In this document: positions 18,412-27,439 of the stretch, piece after piece | How the letters are laid out: each line of letters opens with the position of its first letter | How positions within the stretch are numbered: the first letter of the stretch is position 1 | Assembly (NCBI GenBank): GCA_016282155.1 | Contig: JAEEJY010000030.1 | Location: 28,483-92,482 of the forward strand | From: Caryophanales bacterium | Lineage (GTDB): Bacteria; Bacillota_I; Bacilli_A; RF39; UBA660 | Reading direction: 5' to 3' | Length of the DNA: 64,000 bases | Made by a program: the position numbers and the translations under genes | Notes under the pieces: generated by a model | Told to the model about the DNA's origin: nothing | Database searches by the model: none | The model's input: the letters and a program-made list of their open reading frames with translations, nothing else

Positions 18412-19320
18412 ATGGAAGAATTTAAAAGTATAATTAATAAGAAAAGTTCTAATTCTTCTTTAGAAGAATCTTATAATGAAGCTTTAAAAGATCCAGATTT
18501 TAAAGAATTTGTATCAAAAATTAATTTACCTAAAGAAAAATTAATGAAGTATACTTCACTTCTAAAAACAAGTAAAGAAGAATACTGTAATTGCAAAAAT
18601 TGTAAGAGTATTATGGCTTGTAAGAATAATATTGAAGGATATGCTTATTTACCAACAATTGATAATGATCGTTTAGTATTTAATTATCGTGAATGTCGTT
18701 ATCGTGAAAAATTAAGAGAAAAAAATGCTTTTAAGAAAAATATCACATTATATCAAACACAGGATGGTATATTAGATGCTAATATGAAAGATATTTATGC
18801 TGATGATGATAAAAGATTTGATGCAATCGAATTTTTAACTAAATTTAAAAGCAGTTATCCTAAAGTAGATAAAGGCATTTATTTACATGGATCTTTTGGC
18901 TCAGGTAAAAGTTACTTAGTAACAGCAATCTTAGTTGAACTTGCTAAGAAAGATGTTAAAAGTACAATTGTGTTCTGGCCAGAATTTTTAAGAGAATTGA
19001 AAACATATTTTGGTGATGATATTAGTTTAAAGAGAATTATGACTAATGTTAAAGAAACAGAAATATTATTTATTGATGATATTGGAGCTGAAAACTTAAC
19101 AGCTTGGGCAAGAGATGAAATTTTAGCACCAATTCTTCAATATCGCATGGATAATAATTTAAAAACAATGTTTACTTCTAATTTAACTTTAAAGCAACTA
19201 GAAAAACATTTAAGTATTACTAAAGATGGGGTTGAAGAAGTTAAAGCAAGAAGAATTATTGAAAGAATTAAACAATTATCCAAAAACATTGAATTAACAA
19301 GTGCAAACTTAAGAAAATAA
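18412..19320 (+). CDS. dnaI: primosomal helicase loader DnaI
   Basis: The 302-residue protein has an N-terminal Cys-rich zinc-binding region (CNCKNCKSIMAC, about residues 59-70). It then has an AAA+ domain with Walker A GSFGSGKS (160-167), Walker B LFIDDIGAE and TSNLTLKQLE. DnaI delivers the replicative helicase to the primosome together with DnaB and DnaD. The start lies directly after the dnaB stop. Confidence 0.92.
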   Translation: MEEFKSIINKKSSNSSLEESYNEALKDPDFKEFVSKINLPKEKLMKYTSLLKTSKEEYCNCKNCKSIMACKNNIEGYAYLPTIDNDRLVFNYRECRYREKLREKNAFKKNITLYQTQDGILDANMKDIYADDDKRFDAIEFLTKFKSSYPKVDKGIYLHGSFGSGKSYLVTAILVELAKKDVKSTIVFWPEFLRELKTYFGDDISLKRIMTNVKETEILFIDDIGAENLTAWARDEILAPILQYRMDNNLKTMFTSNLTLKQLEKHLSITKDGVEEVKARRIIERIKQLSKNIELTSANLRK

Positions 19321-19332
19321 CAGGAGGGTTTT

Positions 19333-21462
19333 ATGGTAGACAATAAAGTTTTAAAAACACAACTAAAAAATAAAAATGATTATTCTTTAGTAAAATTAGC
19401 GAGTAAAAACAATGTAACTATCAGTGAGATAATTGCGGCTTTATTGTCTATTCTCCGTAACGAAACATCAAAGTTAAAGGATGTTAATGATTTAGAAAGA
19501 AATAAATATTTATTTAAAATAATAAGTCTTCTTGATAGAGTATCTGATAAAGAAGACCTAACATATATAAAAAATAATTTAGAAGATATTAAAAGAATAT
19601 GTGCTAGAAGAAAAACAAGTGTTGGTAAGTCTAAGGTTTTAGATAGATTAATGTTAGAAATTGATGCTTACTTTGAACGCGCAATGATGAAAAGAGAAGA
19701 AAATGTAAGTTCTGTAGCGCAAGATATTCTTAATAATATTATTTTTGAATTAAAAGATTTGGATTATTTAAAAATATTTTTAAAAGAAAATCCTGAAAAA
19801 ATGGCAGTTAAGCATAATGATAAATTATATATCGAAGAATTAATTGACCAATATATTCTTGAATTAATAACAGAAAATCATGATGAATACTTATACTTAG
19901 AAAATGTTCTTAAAGCATTAATAAAGAGTGAAAAATTAGAGATTGATAAGAATAGTAGAAAAAAAGTAATTAGACGTTTATATGGTTATATGGATGAAAT
20001 TGATCAATTTAATATTACAGATGATCAAAAAGAAAAAGAGCTATATCATTTAAATGAAGTAATAAATTATTTTGATAAAAATAACTATACAAATGATGAG
20101 ATGGTTTTAAATATATATGATCTTTTACGTTCATTAGACTTATCGAAATTAACAGTTGACGCAAAAGCAGCGGTTGAAGAAAATATTCAATATCTTAGCG
20201 ATTTAGTAATAAACGAAAATTATAATCTTAATGATATTAATAAGATTAATCGTATCTCTTTAGAAATTGGTAAGATGGCGATTGATCCAACAATGAAATA
20301 TGCTTTAAGAAGATTATGTAGTAGGGTTATTAAATATCTTCAAAGTATTAATATTCCTAAAAAGAAATATGAGTGTATTGACTATAAATATGATATAAAT
20401 GCTAGTAATAGTGAAGCTTTAAAAAAATTAAGCAATATTATAACTTATGATGGTAAAGATGTTATTGACTGTACTGATAAATTCACTATTAGTATTGATA
20501 ATGCAGGAACTAATATCTATGATGATGCCATATCTTTAGATAGTTATAAAGATGGTACAAAAGTACTAGGTATTTATTTAGCTGATGTACCATCATATGT
20601 TAAAAGAGGCGATTTAGTTGATATTACTGCCCGTCATCAAGCAGAGTCAATATTTGCTCCAAGAAAAAGAATTACAATGCTTCCAGAAGAATTATCAATT
20701 AGATTGTCGCTAACAGAAAATATGAAGAAACATGCAACGGGTTATTTCTTTATCTTTGGTCCAAACGGGCAATTAATTGAATTTAAAGTAGCAAAATGTT
20801 TAATTAAAGTTGACAAGAACTTTGATTATGATGAAGCAAATGAATTATTAATTGGTCCTACAAGTAATCCTGAAATAAAATTCTTAAAGAATATGCGTGA
20901 GATGGCAGATAAAGTAGATGTTTGTCGAACTATTGAATATCGTCAGTTAAAGAATTTAAGAAAACAAGCTTTAGATAGTGAACCTTATGATTTAACGACT
21001 TCATCAAATATGATATTTAATTTTATGGTATTCTTAAATACTTATATTGCGGATTTCTTTGCTAAGCATCCGGAAATACCATTTATTTACCGTAATAATT
21101 TATCAAAATTTAACCAAGAATTAATTGATAGGTTAATTAAAGATGCGGGTAATGATGATATATATAAAGAAGTTATAAAAAATACTAACAAGGTTTATTA
21201 TCGACCATCATATTATTCAACAATTAATGATGGTTATACAGGATTTAATAACGGTGCTTATTGTCATGCATCTAATCCAATAAGAAATTATTGTTCTTTA
21301 GAAATAGGAAGAATAGTTGATGAAAGATTAATTAAAAAGAACATGGAAATAATCGAAGGCGAAAGAGAATATTTAGAAAATTTATGTGTAGAGTTAAATG
21401 ATCGCCGTGAGATTAATGAAATGTATGTTAGAGAAGCAAAAGAATTAATTTTACATAGATAG
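19333..21462 (+). CDS. RNB-domain (RNase II/R-like) protein with novel helical N-terminus
   Basis: The 709-residue protein has about 370 residues of charged helical sequence with no detectable domain. An RNB catalytic domain follows: SIDNAGTNIYDDAIS at 388-402, then LADVPSYVKRGD, MLPEELSIRLS and a C-terminal SNPIRNY. RNase II binds metal through Asp at offsets 0, 6, 8 and 9. Here the offsets are D389, I395, D397 and D398, so one ligand is lost. The usual cold-shock and S1 RNA-binding domains are absent. It lies 12 bases after dnaI with AGGAGG. It is either an atypical 3'-5' exoribonuclease or an RNA-binding relic. Confidence 0.75.
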   Translation: MVDNKVLKTQLKNKNDYSLVKLASKNNVTISEIIAALLSILRNETSKLKDVNDLERNKYLFKIISLLDRVSDKEDLTYIKNNLEDIKRICARRKTSVGKSKVLDRLMLEIDAYFERAMMKREENVSSVAQDILNNIIFELKDLDYLKIFLKENPEKMAVKHNDKLYIEELIDQYILELITENHDEYLYLENVLKALIKSEKLEIDKNSRKKVIRRLYGYMDEIDQFNITDDQKEKELYHLNEVINYFDKNNYTNDEMVLNIYDLLRSLDLSKLTVDAKAAVEENIQYLSDLVINENYNLNDINKINRISLEIGKMAIDPTMKYALRRLCSRVIKYLQSINIPKKKYECIDYKYDINASNSEALKKLSNIITYDGKDVIDCTDKFTISIDNAGTNIYDDAISLDSYKDGTKVLGIYLADVPSYVKRGDLVDITARHQAESIFAPRKRITMLPEELSIRLSLTENMKKHATGYFFIFGPNGQLIEFKVAKCLIKVDKNFDYDEANELLIGPTSNPEIKFLKNMREMADKVDVCRTIEYRQLKNLRKQALDSEPYDLTTSSNMIFNFMVFLNTYIADFFAKHPEIPFIYRNNLSKFNQELIDRLIKDAGNDDIYKEVIKNTNKVYYRPSYYSTINDGYTGFNNGAYCHASNPIRNYCSLEIGRIVDERLIKKNMEIIEGEREYLENLCVELNDRREINEMYVREAKELILHR

Positions 21463-21466
21463 ATAT

Positions 21467-21494
21467 TTGACAAACAAATATTTTGTAGTATAAT
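21467..21494 (+). promoter_or_regulatory. promoter of the thrS T-box unit
   Basis: TTGACA (21467-21472), 16 bases, TATAAT (21489-21494). Confidence 0.85.
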
Positions 21495-21500
21495 CAGTAC

Positions 21501-21712
21501 ATAAAGCGAAGAACAAGACGAGATTTATATATTGTGTTTTAAAGAGAGTTAGCGTTTGGTGGAAGCTAATAAATAGATATATAGATTACTACTTGGGAGC
21601 CGAACAAGAAATTGAATTCCGGTTATTCCGTTATCATAAAAATTAAGCAACAAGGTAGGATGGTACCGCGTATATACGCTCCTTATATATAAAAATATAT
21701 AAGGAGTTTTTT
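21501..21712 (+). promoter_or_regulatory. T-box leader (Thr) controlling thrS
   Basis: This roughly 210-base untranslated leader contains the T-box core GGATGGTACCGCG (21658-21670), which pairs with the uncharged tRNA acceptor end. A specifier region with ACT (Thr) at 21588-21590, repeated at 21591-21593, lies upstream. It ends in a terminator just before thrS. Uncharged tRNA-Thr is expected to stabilise the antiterminator and switch thrS on. Confidence 0.88.
21679..21712 (+). terminator. conditional terminator of the T-box
   Basis: A 12-bp stem CTCCTTATATAT/ATATATAAGGAG with an A-rich loop is followed by T6. Confidence 0.88.
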
Positions 21713-21741
21713 AATATTTAAAAATAAGGAGGAAAAAAGTT

Positions 21742-23493
21742 ATGGTAAATTTTAAAGAAGATGAAAGATTAAATCCCTTAAACCATTCTTGTGCTCACTT
21801 AATGGCACAAGCAATTAAACATTTATATCCAAATGCTAAGTTTTGGGTAGGACCTGTAATTGAAGAAGGATTCTATTATGATATTGATTTAGATGATAAA
21901 GTAATTACAGAAGATGATTTAGCGTCTATTGAAAGAGAAATGAAAAAATGTGCTAAAGATGCTAAAAATATTATAAGAAGAGAAATATCTAGAGAAGAAG
22001 CTTTAGATATGTTTAAAGAAGATCCATATAAGATTGATTTAATTAATCGTATGGAAGATGAAGCAGTTATTACTTGTTATTCGCAAGGAGATTTTACTGA
22101 TTTATGTCGTGGACCTCACGTAGAAAATACAAAATTACTTAAGAATTTTAAATTACTTAAAGTAAGTGGAGCTTACTGGAAAGGTGACGCTAATAATAAG
22201 ATGCTTCAAAGAATATATGGTGTTTGTTTTGAAACTCCAGAAGATTTAGAAGCATATCTACAAGAATTAGAAGATGCTAAAGAAAGAGATCATCGTAAAA
22301 TAGGAAAAGAACTAGGAATATATATGATGAGTGATTTAGTAGGTAGAGGACTTCCTATGTATCTACCAAATGGATTTACAGTATGGAATTTACTTGAAAA
22401 CTACATTAGAGATAAAGAATTAAAGAGAGGATATGTTCATGTACAAACTCCACCTTTAGGTAATGTAGATTTATATAAAACTTCAGGACACTGGGATCAT
22501 TATCAAGATGCAATGTTCCCTAAAATGGAAGTAGAAGGAGAAGAATTCGTTCTTCGTCCAATGAACTGTCCACATCATATGGTTATTTATGGTAATGATA
22601 TTCACTCATATCGTGATTTACCATTAAGAATAGCTGAAATAGCTCGTGATTGCCGTTATGAATCATCAGGTTCATTAAAGGGAATTGAAAGAGTTAGATC
22701 ATTCTGTCAAAATGATTGTCATATCTTCTGTACACCAGAACAAATTGAAGCTGAATTCAAAGGTGTAGTTGATTTAATTCTAGAAGTATATAAAGAAATG
22801 AATATTAAAAATTATCGTTTCGAATTATCTTTAAGAGATCCTGAAGATAAAGTTAAATATCATCAAGATGACAAAATGTGGGATATGGCTGAAAACAAAT
22901 TAAGAGAAGTATTAAAAGACTTAAATATTGATTATGTTGAAAAAATAGGTGAAGCAGCATTCTATGGACCAAAACTTGATGTTCAAGTTAAACCTGCTGT
23001 AGGTAATGAGTATACTTTATCTACTTGCCAATTAGATTTCTGCTTACCAATGAAATTTGATTTAAAATATATTGATAAAGATGGTTCTAAACAAACTCCA
23101 GTTGTAATCCACCGTGCTATTTTAGGATCAATTGATAGATTCATTGCTTTCTATTTAGAAGAAACAAAAGGTAACTTACCAACATGGCTTGCTCCAGTTC
23201 AAGTATCAATTTTACCAGTTAATAACGAATATCATTTAGAATATGCAAATAAATTATATGAATTATTAAAAGAAAATGATATAAGAGTGGAACTAGATAG
23301 TCGTGAAGAAAAATTAGGTTATCGTATGCGTGAAAGTCAAACTCGTAAAATACCATTTAGTTTAGTACTAGGTAATAACGAAAGAGATAATAATGAAGTT
23401 ACATATCGTCGCTTTGGTAGCGAAGAAAAAGTAACAGTTAAAGTAGATGAATTTATTGAATTAATTAAAAAGGAGATAAAGGAGAAAAAATAA
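21742..23493 (+). CDS. thrS: threonyl-tRNA synthetase lacking the TGS domain
   Basis: The 583-residue enzyme starts directly at the N2 editing-type domain (NHSCAHLMAQA, with the HxxxH pair) and lacks the N-terminal TGS domain of the usual 640-residue form. Class II motifs follow: RPMNCPHHM, motif 2 region RYESSGSLKGIERVRSF and motif 3 HRAILGSIDRF. The C-terminal anticodon-binding domain ends the protein. The start is supported by AAGGAGGAAAAAAGTT. It is regulated by the upstream Thr T-box. Its stop overlaps the next small gene (TAATG). Confidence 0.95.
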   Translation: MVNFKEDERLNPLNHSCAHLMAQAIKHLYPNAKFWVGPVIEEGFYYDIDLDDKVITEDDLASIEREMKKCAKDAKNIIRREISREEALDMFKEDPYKIDLINRMEDEAVITCYSQGDFTDLCRGPHVENTKLLKNFKLLKVSGAYWKGDANNKMLQRIYGVCFETPEDLEAYLQELEDAKERDHRKIGKELGIYMMSDLVGRGLPMYLPNGFTVWNLLENYIRDKELKRGYVHVQTPPLGNVDLYKTSGHWDHYQDAMFPKMEVEGEEFVLRPMNCPHHMVIYGNDIHSYRDLPLRIAEIARDCRYESSGSLKGIERVRSFCQNDCHIFCTPEQIEAEFKGVVDLILEVYKEMNIKNYRFELSLRDPEDKVKYHQDDKMWDMAENKLREVLKDLNIDYVEKIGEAAFYGPKLDVQVKPAVGNEYTLSTCQLDFCLPMKFDLKYIDKDGSKQTPVVIHRAILGSIDRFIAFYLEETKGNLPTWLAPVQVSILPVNNEYHLEYANKLYELLKENDIRVELDSREEKLGYRMRESQTRKIPFSLVLGNNERDNNEVTYRRFGSEEKVTVKVDEFIELIKKEIKEKK

Positions 23494-23672
23494 TGCGTTA
23501 TATTTCAGAAGTAGAATTTCAAAGAGAATTAGCTAGATTAAATGAAGCTTTAAAAGAAGCTAAAAGTAATAGTGAAAAACAAAAAATTCAAAGTGATATT
23601 GCATACTTAAAGAAACAACGTGAAGAAAGTGTAAGAAACGAAAAATTACACATATTTAATGAAAGAAGATAG
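23493..23672 (+). CDS. small coiled-coil protein coupled to thrS
   Basis: A 59-residue frame starts in the thrS stop codon (TAATG) after GGAGAAAAAA. The product is a charged, uninterrupted helix (ELARLNEALKEAK, IAYLKKQREES) with no membrane segment. The function is unknown. The tight coupling and the terminator embedded in its stop codon support it as a real gene. Confidence 0.7.
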   Translation: MRYISEVEFQRELARLNEALKEAKSNSEKQKIQSDIAYLKKQREESVRNEKLHIFNERR

Positions 23673-23690
23673 AAATATCTTCTTTTTATT
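23664..23690 (+). terminator. terminator of the thrS operon
   Basis: Stem AGAAGATA/TATCTTCT with loop GAAA, then T5. Confidence 0.85.
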
Positions 23691-23701
23691 AAAAAAAATA
23701 C

Positions 23702-23730
23702 TTGAATAACAGGTTATTATGTAGTATAAT
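23702..23730 (+). promoter_or_regulatory. promoter of tRNA-Arg
   Basis: TTGAAT (23702-23707), 17 bases, TATAAT (23725-23730). Confidence 0.75.
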
Positions 23731-23750
23731 CAATGTTGTTCAAGCGAGAT

Positions 23751-23827
<77 letters not shown>

Positions 23828-23835
23828 TTTAAGAA

Positions 23836-23880
23836 AATAAGAAGTATTAAGGTTTTGATTACTTTAATACTTCTTTTTCT
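23836..23880 (+). terminator. terminator after tRNA-Arg
   Basis: AGAAGTATTAA and TTAATACTTCT form a stem around a 13-14-base loop, followed by T-rich sequence. Confidence 0.7.
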
Positions 23881-23971
23881 ATTTTACTAAATTTTTAAGA
23901 ATTATTATTAATTTGTATAAACTGCTAAATATTATGGCACCAAGTATGGCACCATTATAAAGACCTATCAA
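23879..23971 (-). CDS. possible 30-residue hydrophobic peptide (TTG start)
   Basis: A minus-strand frame from a TTG at 23969-23971 to TAG encodes a very hydrophobic peptide (IGLYNGAILGAIIFSSLYKL) with a short basic end, in the gap between tRNA-Arg and the accessory island. No convincing ribosome-binding site is visible. It could be a decayed reading frame or a small membrane peptide. Evidence is weak. Confidence 0.2.
   Translation of the reverse strand: MIGLYNGAILGAIIFSSLYKLIIILKNLVK
23933..23954 (+). repeat. short direct repeat TATGGCACCA x2
   Basis: Two identical 10-base copies lie at 23933-23942 and 23945-23954, separated by two bases, about 105 bases past the tRNA-Arg 3' end. The remaining gap up to 24021 holds no other visible feature. 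Confidence 0.6.
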
Positions 23972-24021
23972 CTTTAATTATCAAATTGGCAAGTTATTGG
24001 TAGGAAAATAAATGTTCTAAA

Positions 24022-24047
24022 AAAGTAGGATTTTAGCCTACTTTCTT
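24022..24047. terminator. terminator of the minus-strand island (possibly bidirectional)
   Basis: Stem AAAGTAGG/CCTACTTT around TTTTAG-type loop sequence. On the minus strand it is followed by a T run, just past the stop of the 24048 gene. Confidence 0.75.
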
Positions 24048-25232
24048 TTAGTTTATTTTTGATGTGAAATAATCAATAACATTTAATCCTTCCTTGTGAA
24101 TTGTGTGCAGACTATCAATTACTTGATTTATATCACTAAATGTCTTTGTTTTTACCAGTCTTTGTTCTTGATTATCTGCAATTTTTTCAAAACTATCAAT
24201 AACCTTATTTATATTTTTTTGCTGTTGTTTTTTATTAGCTGAAATAAATGATGGGATTAGTAAGGCCGGATATAATGTTCTACCAATTGCTAATATAATT
24301 GTTAATGCTTTAATGAATGTTATGTTTCCTTCTACTGATGAAGTTAATCCTAAACAGAATAATATAAAATCAATAAATGTTATATTATCTTTTATAATAT
24401 AATATGAAGGGTTAATTTTATATAATGTATAAAATATAAGTGCTAAGCAAAATACAAGAAGTATTAGTGTGAAAATCCAAATTATAAAGTCTTGATAAAA
24501 ATAATTTTTCTGGTTGTTATATTCTTTGTATTTTTTAGAAATAAAAAGGGTAATTCTATTTAAAAGTACTACTCCAAAAACTTTTGTTACTTTCTCATCT
24601 GTTTTTTCGAGTTTATTAAATTCTTTAATATTTATATTATTAATATCTATATCTTTGCTGCTTGATTTATTTACAAAATCTATTATTTTCTTGTAAGCAT
24701 TAAATAAATTATTATTATTACCTCTAATTGACTTGTATATAAGTTTTAGATTCGACAAAATTAGAAAGGTATAAAATACAATGCTAAACCATAAAAGATA
24801 GATATTGTTTGAATTAATAGTAAAATGAATTGATAATATTGATAAAATAAAAATACAAATCTTATATCTAAATTTACTTAGTGACATTATTAATATATTA
24901 ATATAAGATATTAATCCATTTGATTTGGAAATTTTAAAAACTTTATAAGGTAAATGTATTAATATCTCATAAGGTATAAATAGTAAAAAAAATAGAATAT
25001 TAAGTATAATAGAAGTAACATCTTTTTTTGATGTTAATATTATTATTATAACTAGTATTAATGGCTTATATTTAATGATCCATAAATAATTTGGAGCTAT
25101 TTTTTGTAATAATAGTATATCCCAATCAAAAACAAGTTTTATGATTAATCCTACCCACAATATTAAAAAAAGAATTTCTTTAAATATATCTTTATATTTC
25201 TCTTTCTTTTTATTTTTAATTTCTTCTTCCAT
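24048..25232 (-). CDS. multi-pass membrane protein of unknown function
   Basis: The 394-residue protein has a charged N-terminal segment (KNKKKEKYKD), roughly eight hydrophobic segments between residues 18 and 345, a long hydrophilic loop near 175-215, and a cytoplasmic helical C-terminus (about 345-394). The composition is extremely rich in Ile, Leu, Asn and Lys. No transporter motif is recognisable. It is the second gene of a two-gene minus-strand unit behind a putative endonuclease gene. Both genes look more AT-rich than their neighbours, consistent with acquired DNA. Confidence 0.75.
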   Translation of the reverse strand: MEEEIKNKKKEKYKDIFKEILFLILWVGLIIKLVFDWDILLLQKIAPNYLWIIKYKPLILVIIIILTSKKDVTSIILNILFFLLFIPYEILIHLPYKVFKISKSNGLISYINILIMSLSKFRYKICIFILSILSIHFTINSNNIYLLWFSIVFYTFLILSNLKLIYKSIRGNNNNLFNAYKKIIDFVNKSSSKDIDINNINIKEFNKLEKTDEKVTKVFGVVLLNRITLFISKKYKEYNNQKNYFYQDFIIWIFTLILLVFCLALIFYTLYKINPSYYIIKDNITFIDFILFCLGLTSSVEGNITFIKALTIILAIGRTLYPALLIPSFISANKKQQQKNINKVIDSFEKIADNQEQRLVKTKTFSDINQVIDSLHTIHKEGLNVIDYFTSKIN

Positions 25233-25250
25233 AATTCCTCCTTAATTGAT

Positions 25251-26417
25251 TTAATTATCTATATATTCCCAATGATATCCGCCACATGTTTCATCATATC
25301 CTCTATATTTTTTACAGACAGATGTAATTCTACAAGGCTTTCTATTTACAAATTGTGCTGCTTCTTGAACTGAATTAAATACTTTATTTAGTTCGATACA
25401 TCTTACTTTTTTATAATATTTATCTTTTTTGCATTTTGGGCATTCACATTTATCATTTCCTGTTCTAGATGCTATTACAGAACTATAGCTATGTCCTTTT
25501 GGACATATCCACCATGCTTTTTTCCCGGTATGAGCAAAAACTTTATCTGGAGTTAATGGATAATTTTTTTCGTAATCCCATTCTTTGGCTATTTCTGGAT
25601 ATAAGTATTCTAGTGAATTGAATCCAACAGTTGATAGAATTCTTTTACAAATATCTGCATTATCTCTTAAACAATTAACATCGATTTTAATATCATGATT
25701 ATAATCTTTATTAATGATATTTATAATATTCTTTATAGGAATAGTCATGTGTGTTCCGTTGCTTGTCGTTTTTGGAGTAATAATACAATATTTTATTCCA
25801 CTAATCTTAGGACATTCTGGTTCTCTTACTCGAATTAATGTTATACCATTTTCTTCACACAATTTATTTTTTAATATATCTTTGTTAGTATCTTTATGCC
25901 AATTTTTACCATCATATTCAATTCCTAATTTTAGTTCTGGGATATAGATATCTATTTCTCTGCCTTTTAAGAATTTTGGTCTATATTGTTCCTTTATATC
26001 ATTAAAGCATTTTGACAAATAGTAATATATCATTTTTTCTGGTATAGAAATATGTGACATACATATTCCACAACTAATTGATTTTGAACCTTTTAAATTG
26101 CTTTCAATTATTACTTTTGTTCTACCACATATGCATTTACATAACCATTGTCTTTCATGTGCTTTGCTTCTAGGCTTAATATAATCTTCTGCTTGTTTAA
26201 TAACTGTTAAATATCCAAATTTTTCTCCTATTAAATTATAATTAACATGTTTACAACCATCTCTTTTTAATTTAATGTTTTTGTTAAACCAATTTGTTGT
26301 TATAATCACTTCATTATTACATTTTTTACATATACATTTCCATTTGCTATTACCTAAATATTCTTTAGCAATTAGTGTTCCAGATTTTTTACCTATTAAG
26401 TTTGTTGGATTGGGCAT
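25251..26417 (-). CDS. putative zinc-finger/PD-(D/E)XK-type endonuclease with treble-clef and NUMOD-like domains
   Basis: The 388-residue protein is modular. Two N-terminal Cys clusters (CKCIC type) are followed by an endonuclease-like core REIDIYIP...GIEYDGKNWH...ITLIRVRE (about residues 155-200), of the kind seen in Vsr/DUF559 and small homing endonucleases. Next comes a DUF4379-like treble-clef unit (AKEWDYEKN, WICPKGHSY, CECPKC). A C-terminal NUMOD1-like segment (VFNSVQEAAQFVN, GGYHWEYI) ends it. It probably nicks or cuts DNA as a stand-alone homing-type or mobile endonuclease. Clear AAGGAG ribosome-binding site. The fold is inferred from motif spacing. Confidence 0.65.
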   Translation of the reverse strand: MPNPTNLIGKKSGTLIAKEYLGNSKWKCICKKCNNEVIITTNWFNKNIKLKRDGCKHVNYNLIGEKFGYLTVIKQAEDYIKPRSKAHERQWLCKCICGRTKVIIESNLKGSKSISCGICMSHISIPEKMIYYYLSKCFNDIKEQYRPKFLKGREIDIYIPELKLGIEYDGKNWHKDTNKDILKNKLCEENGITLIRVREPECPKISGIKYCIITPKTTSNGTHMTIPIKNIINIINKDYNHDIKIDVNCLRDNADICKRILSTVGFNSLEYLYPEIAKEWDYEKNYPLTPDKVFAHTGKKAWWICPKGHSYSSVIASRTGNDKCECPKCKKDKYYKKVRCIELNKVFNSVQEAAQFVNRKPCRITSVCKKYRGYDETCGGYHWEYIDN

Positions 26418-26577
26418 AGTTATACTCCTTTAATATATTTTATTATATCATATATTATACAGATAATTATTACTTTGGATGGCAGAATTTATTAGTATAT
26501 AGAGCCTGTAGAGTACAAACTAAATCATCTATCTTCAATAGGAATTATATTTATGATATACTAAAGTAGGTGATATT

Positions 26578-26742
26578 ATGAAAAATAACGCAGCTATAGT
26601 TGTATTAATAGGAATCATCTTTGTATTATTTACTTTTTTAGTTTATGCCTATGAAGATAAGATAGATAGTTTAAATCAAGAAATAAGAGAAGCTAAGGAA
26701 GAAGTTGCGACTTTAAAATCAGCTTGTACTAATGTTGAATAA
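26578..26742 (+). CDS. small single-pass membrane protein with coiled coil
   Basis: A 54-residue frame follows AGGTGATATT and a -10-like TGATATACT. It has one membrane helix (residues 5-24) and then a charged coiled coil (KIDSLNQEIREAKEEV). Its TAATG overlaps the Nudix gene start, so the two are coupled. The layout resembles FtsB/FtsL-type small bitopic proteins, but no specific similarity is claimed. The 26418-26560 interval upstream holds no other feature I can identify. Confidence 0.65.
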   Translation: MKNNAAIVVLIGIIFVLFTFLVYAYEDKIDSLNQEIREAKEEVATLKSACTNVE

Positions 26743-27257
26743 TGGAAAAGATATTCTTTAATGATGATAATTTAACTAAAGAAGAAATAGATGAGACTGT
26801 AATCCGTTTAAAAGCTTTAATATTAAACTCAAATGACGAATTACTTCTTGGATATTCGTATAATACATATCAGTTTCCGGGAGGACACTTAGAAGAAAAT
26901 GAATCGCTTCTAGATGGTTTAAAAAGAGAGTTAAAAGAAGAAACTGGTATAGAATTTGAGGTGTCTAATTTAGAACCGTTCCAAGAAATTAGATATTATA
27001 GTAAAAATTATCGCAATACAAATAAAAATAGAGAAAATATTATTTATTATTATCTAATTAGAAGTGATAAAGATTATGATTTAAGTAATACAAATTATGA
27101 TACACATGAAATTGAAGGTAATTATAAGCTAGTTAGAGTAAAATTAGGTGAAATAGAGCGTGTTTTGAAAGATTCTATAATGCCAAATAATATTAATGAA
27201 CTAATTGTAAAAGAAATGCTTATTGCCATAAATAATAGTGGTATTTTAAATAACTAA
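26742..27257 (+). CDS. Nudix hydrolase
   Basis: The 171-residue protein has a full Nudix box G48-x5-E54-x7-R62-E-L-x-E-E-x-G-I (residues 48-70), which binds Mg and hydrolyses nucleoside diphosphate-linked substrates. The flanking segments (YQFPGGHLEENE) are standard. The substrate is unknown. It is translationally coupled to the small membrane protein upstream. Confidence 0.92.
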   Translation: MEKIFFNDDNLTKEEIDETVIRLKALILNSNDELLLGYSYNTYQFPGGHLEENESLLDGLKRELKEETGIEFEVSNLEPFQEIRYYSKNYRNTNKNRENIIYYYLIRSDKDYDLSNTNYDTHEIEGNYKLVRVKLGEIERVLKDSIMPNNINELIVKEMLIAINNSGILNN

Positions 27258-27290
27258 AAAAAGGGTAAACTTGGTTTGCCCTTTTTTTAT
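27256..27290 (+). terminator. terminator after the Nudix gene
   Basis: An A-rich arm with GGGTAAAC pairs with GTTTGCCC and T7 through one G-T pair. Confidence 0.88.
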
Positions 27291-27334
27291 AAAGAAATAT
27301 GAAAATTTCGTGATTTTTTCTCAATTTTAATCTG

Positions 27335-27362
27335 TTGACATGCCTCTTATTTATGATATAAT
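27335..27362 (+). promoter_or_regulatory. strong promoter at the head of the surface cluster
   Basis: Perfect TTGACA (27335-27340), 16 bases, perfect TATAAT (27357-27362) with an extended TG. A leader of about 70 bases follows. This is the most consensus-like promoter in the window and fits high expression of the first surface proteins. Confidence 0.88.
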
Positions 27363-27439
27363 GTAATTGTATTGTAAAGGATATCAAAATATGGTATGCG
27401 CTTTTATGCTATACGATTAAGAGAAGGGGCGCTGTTAGA

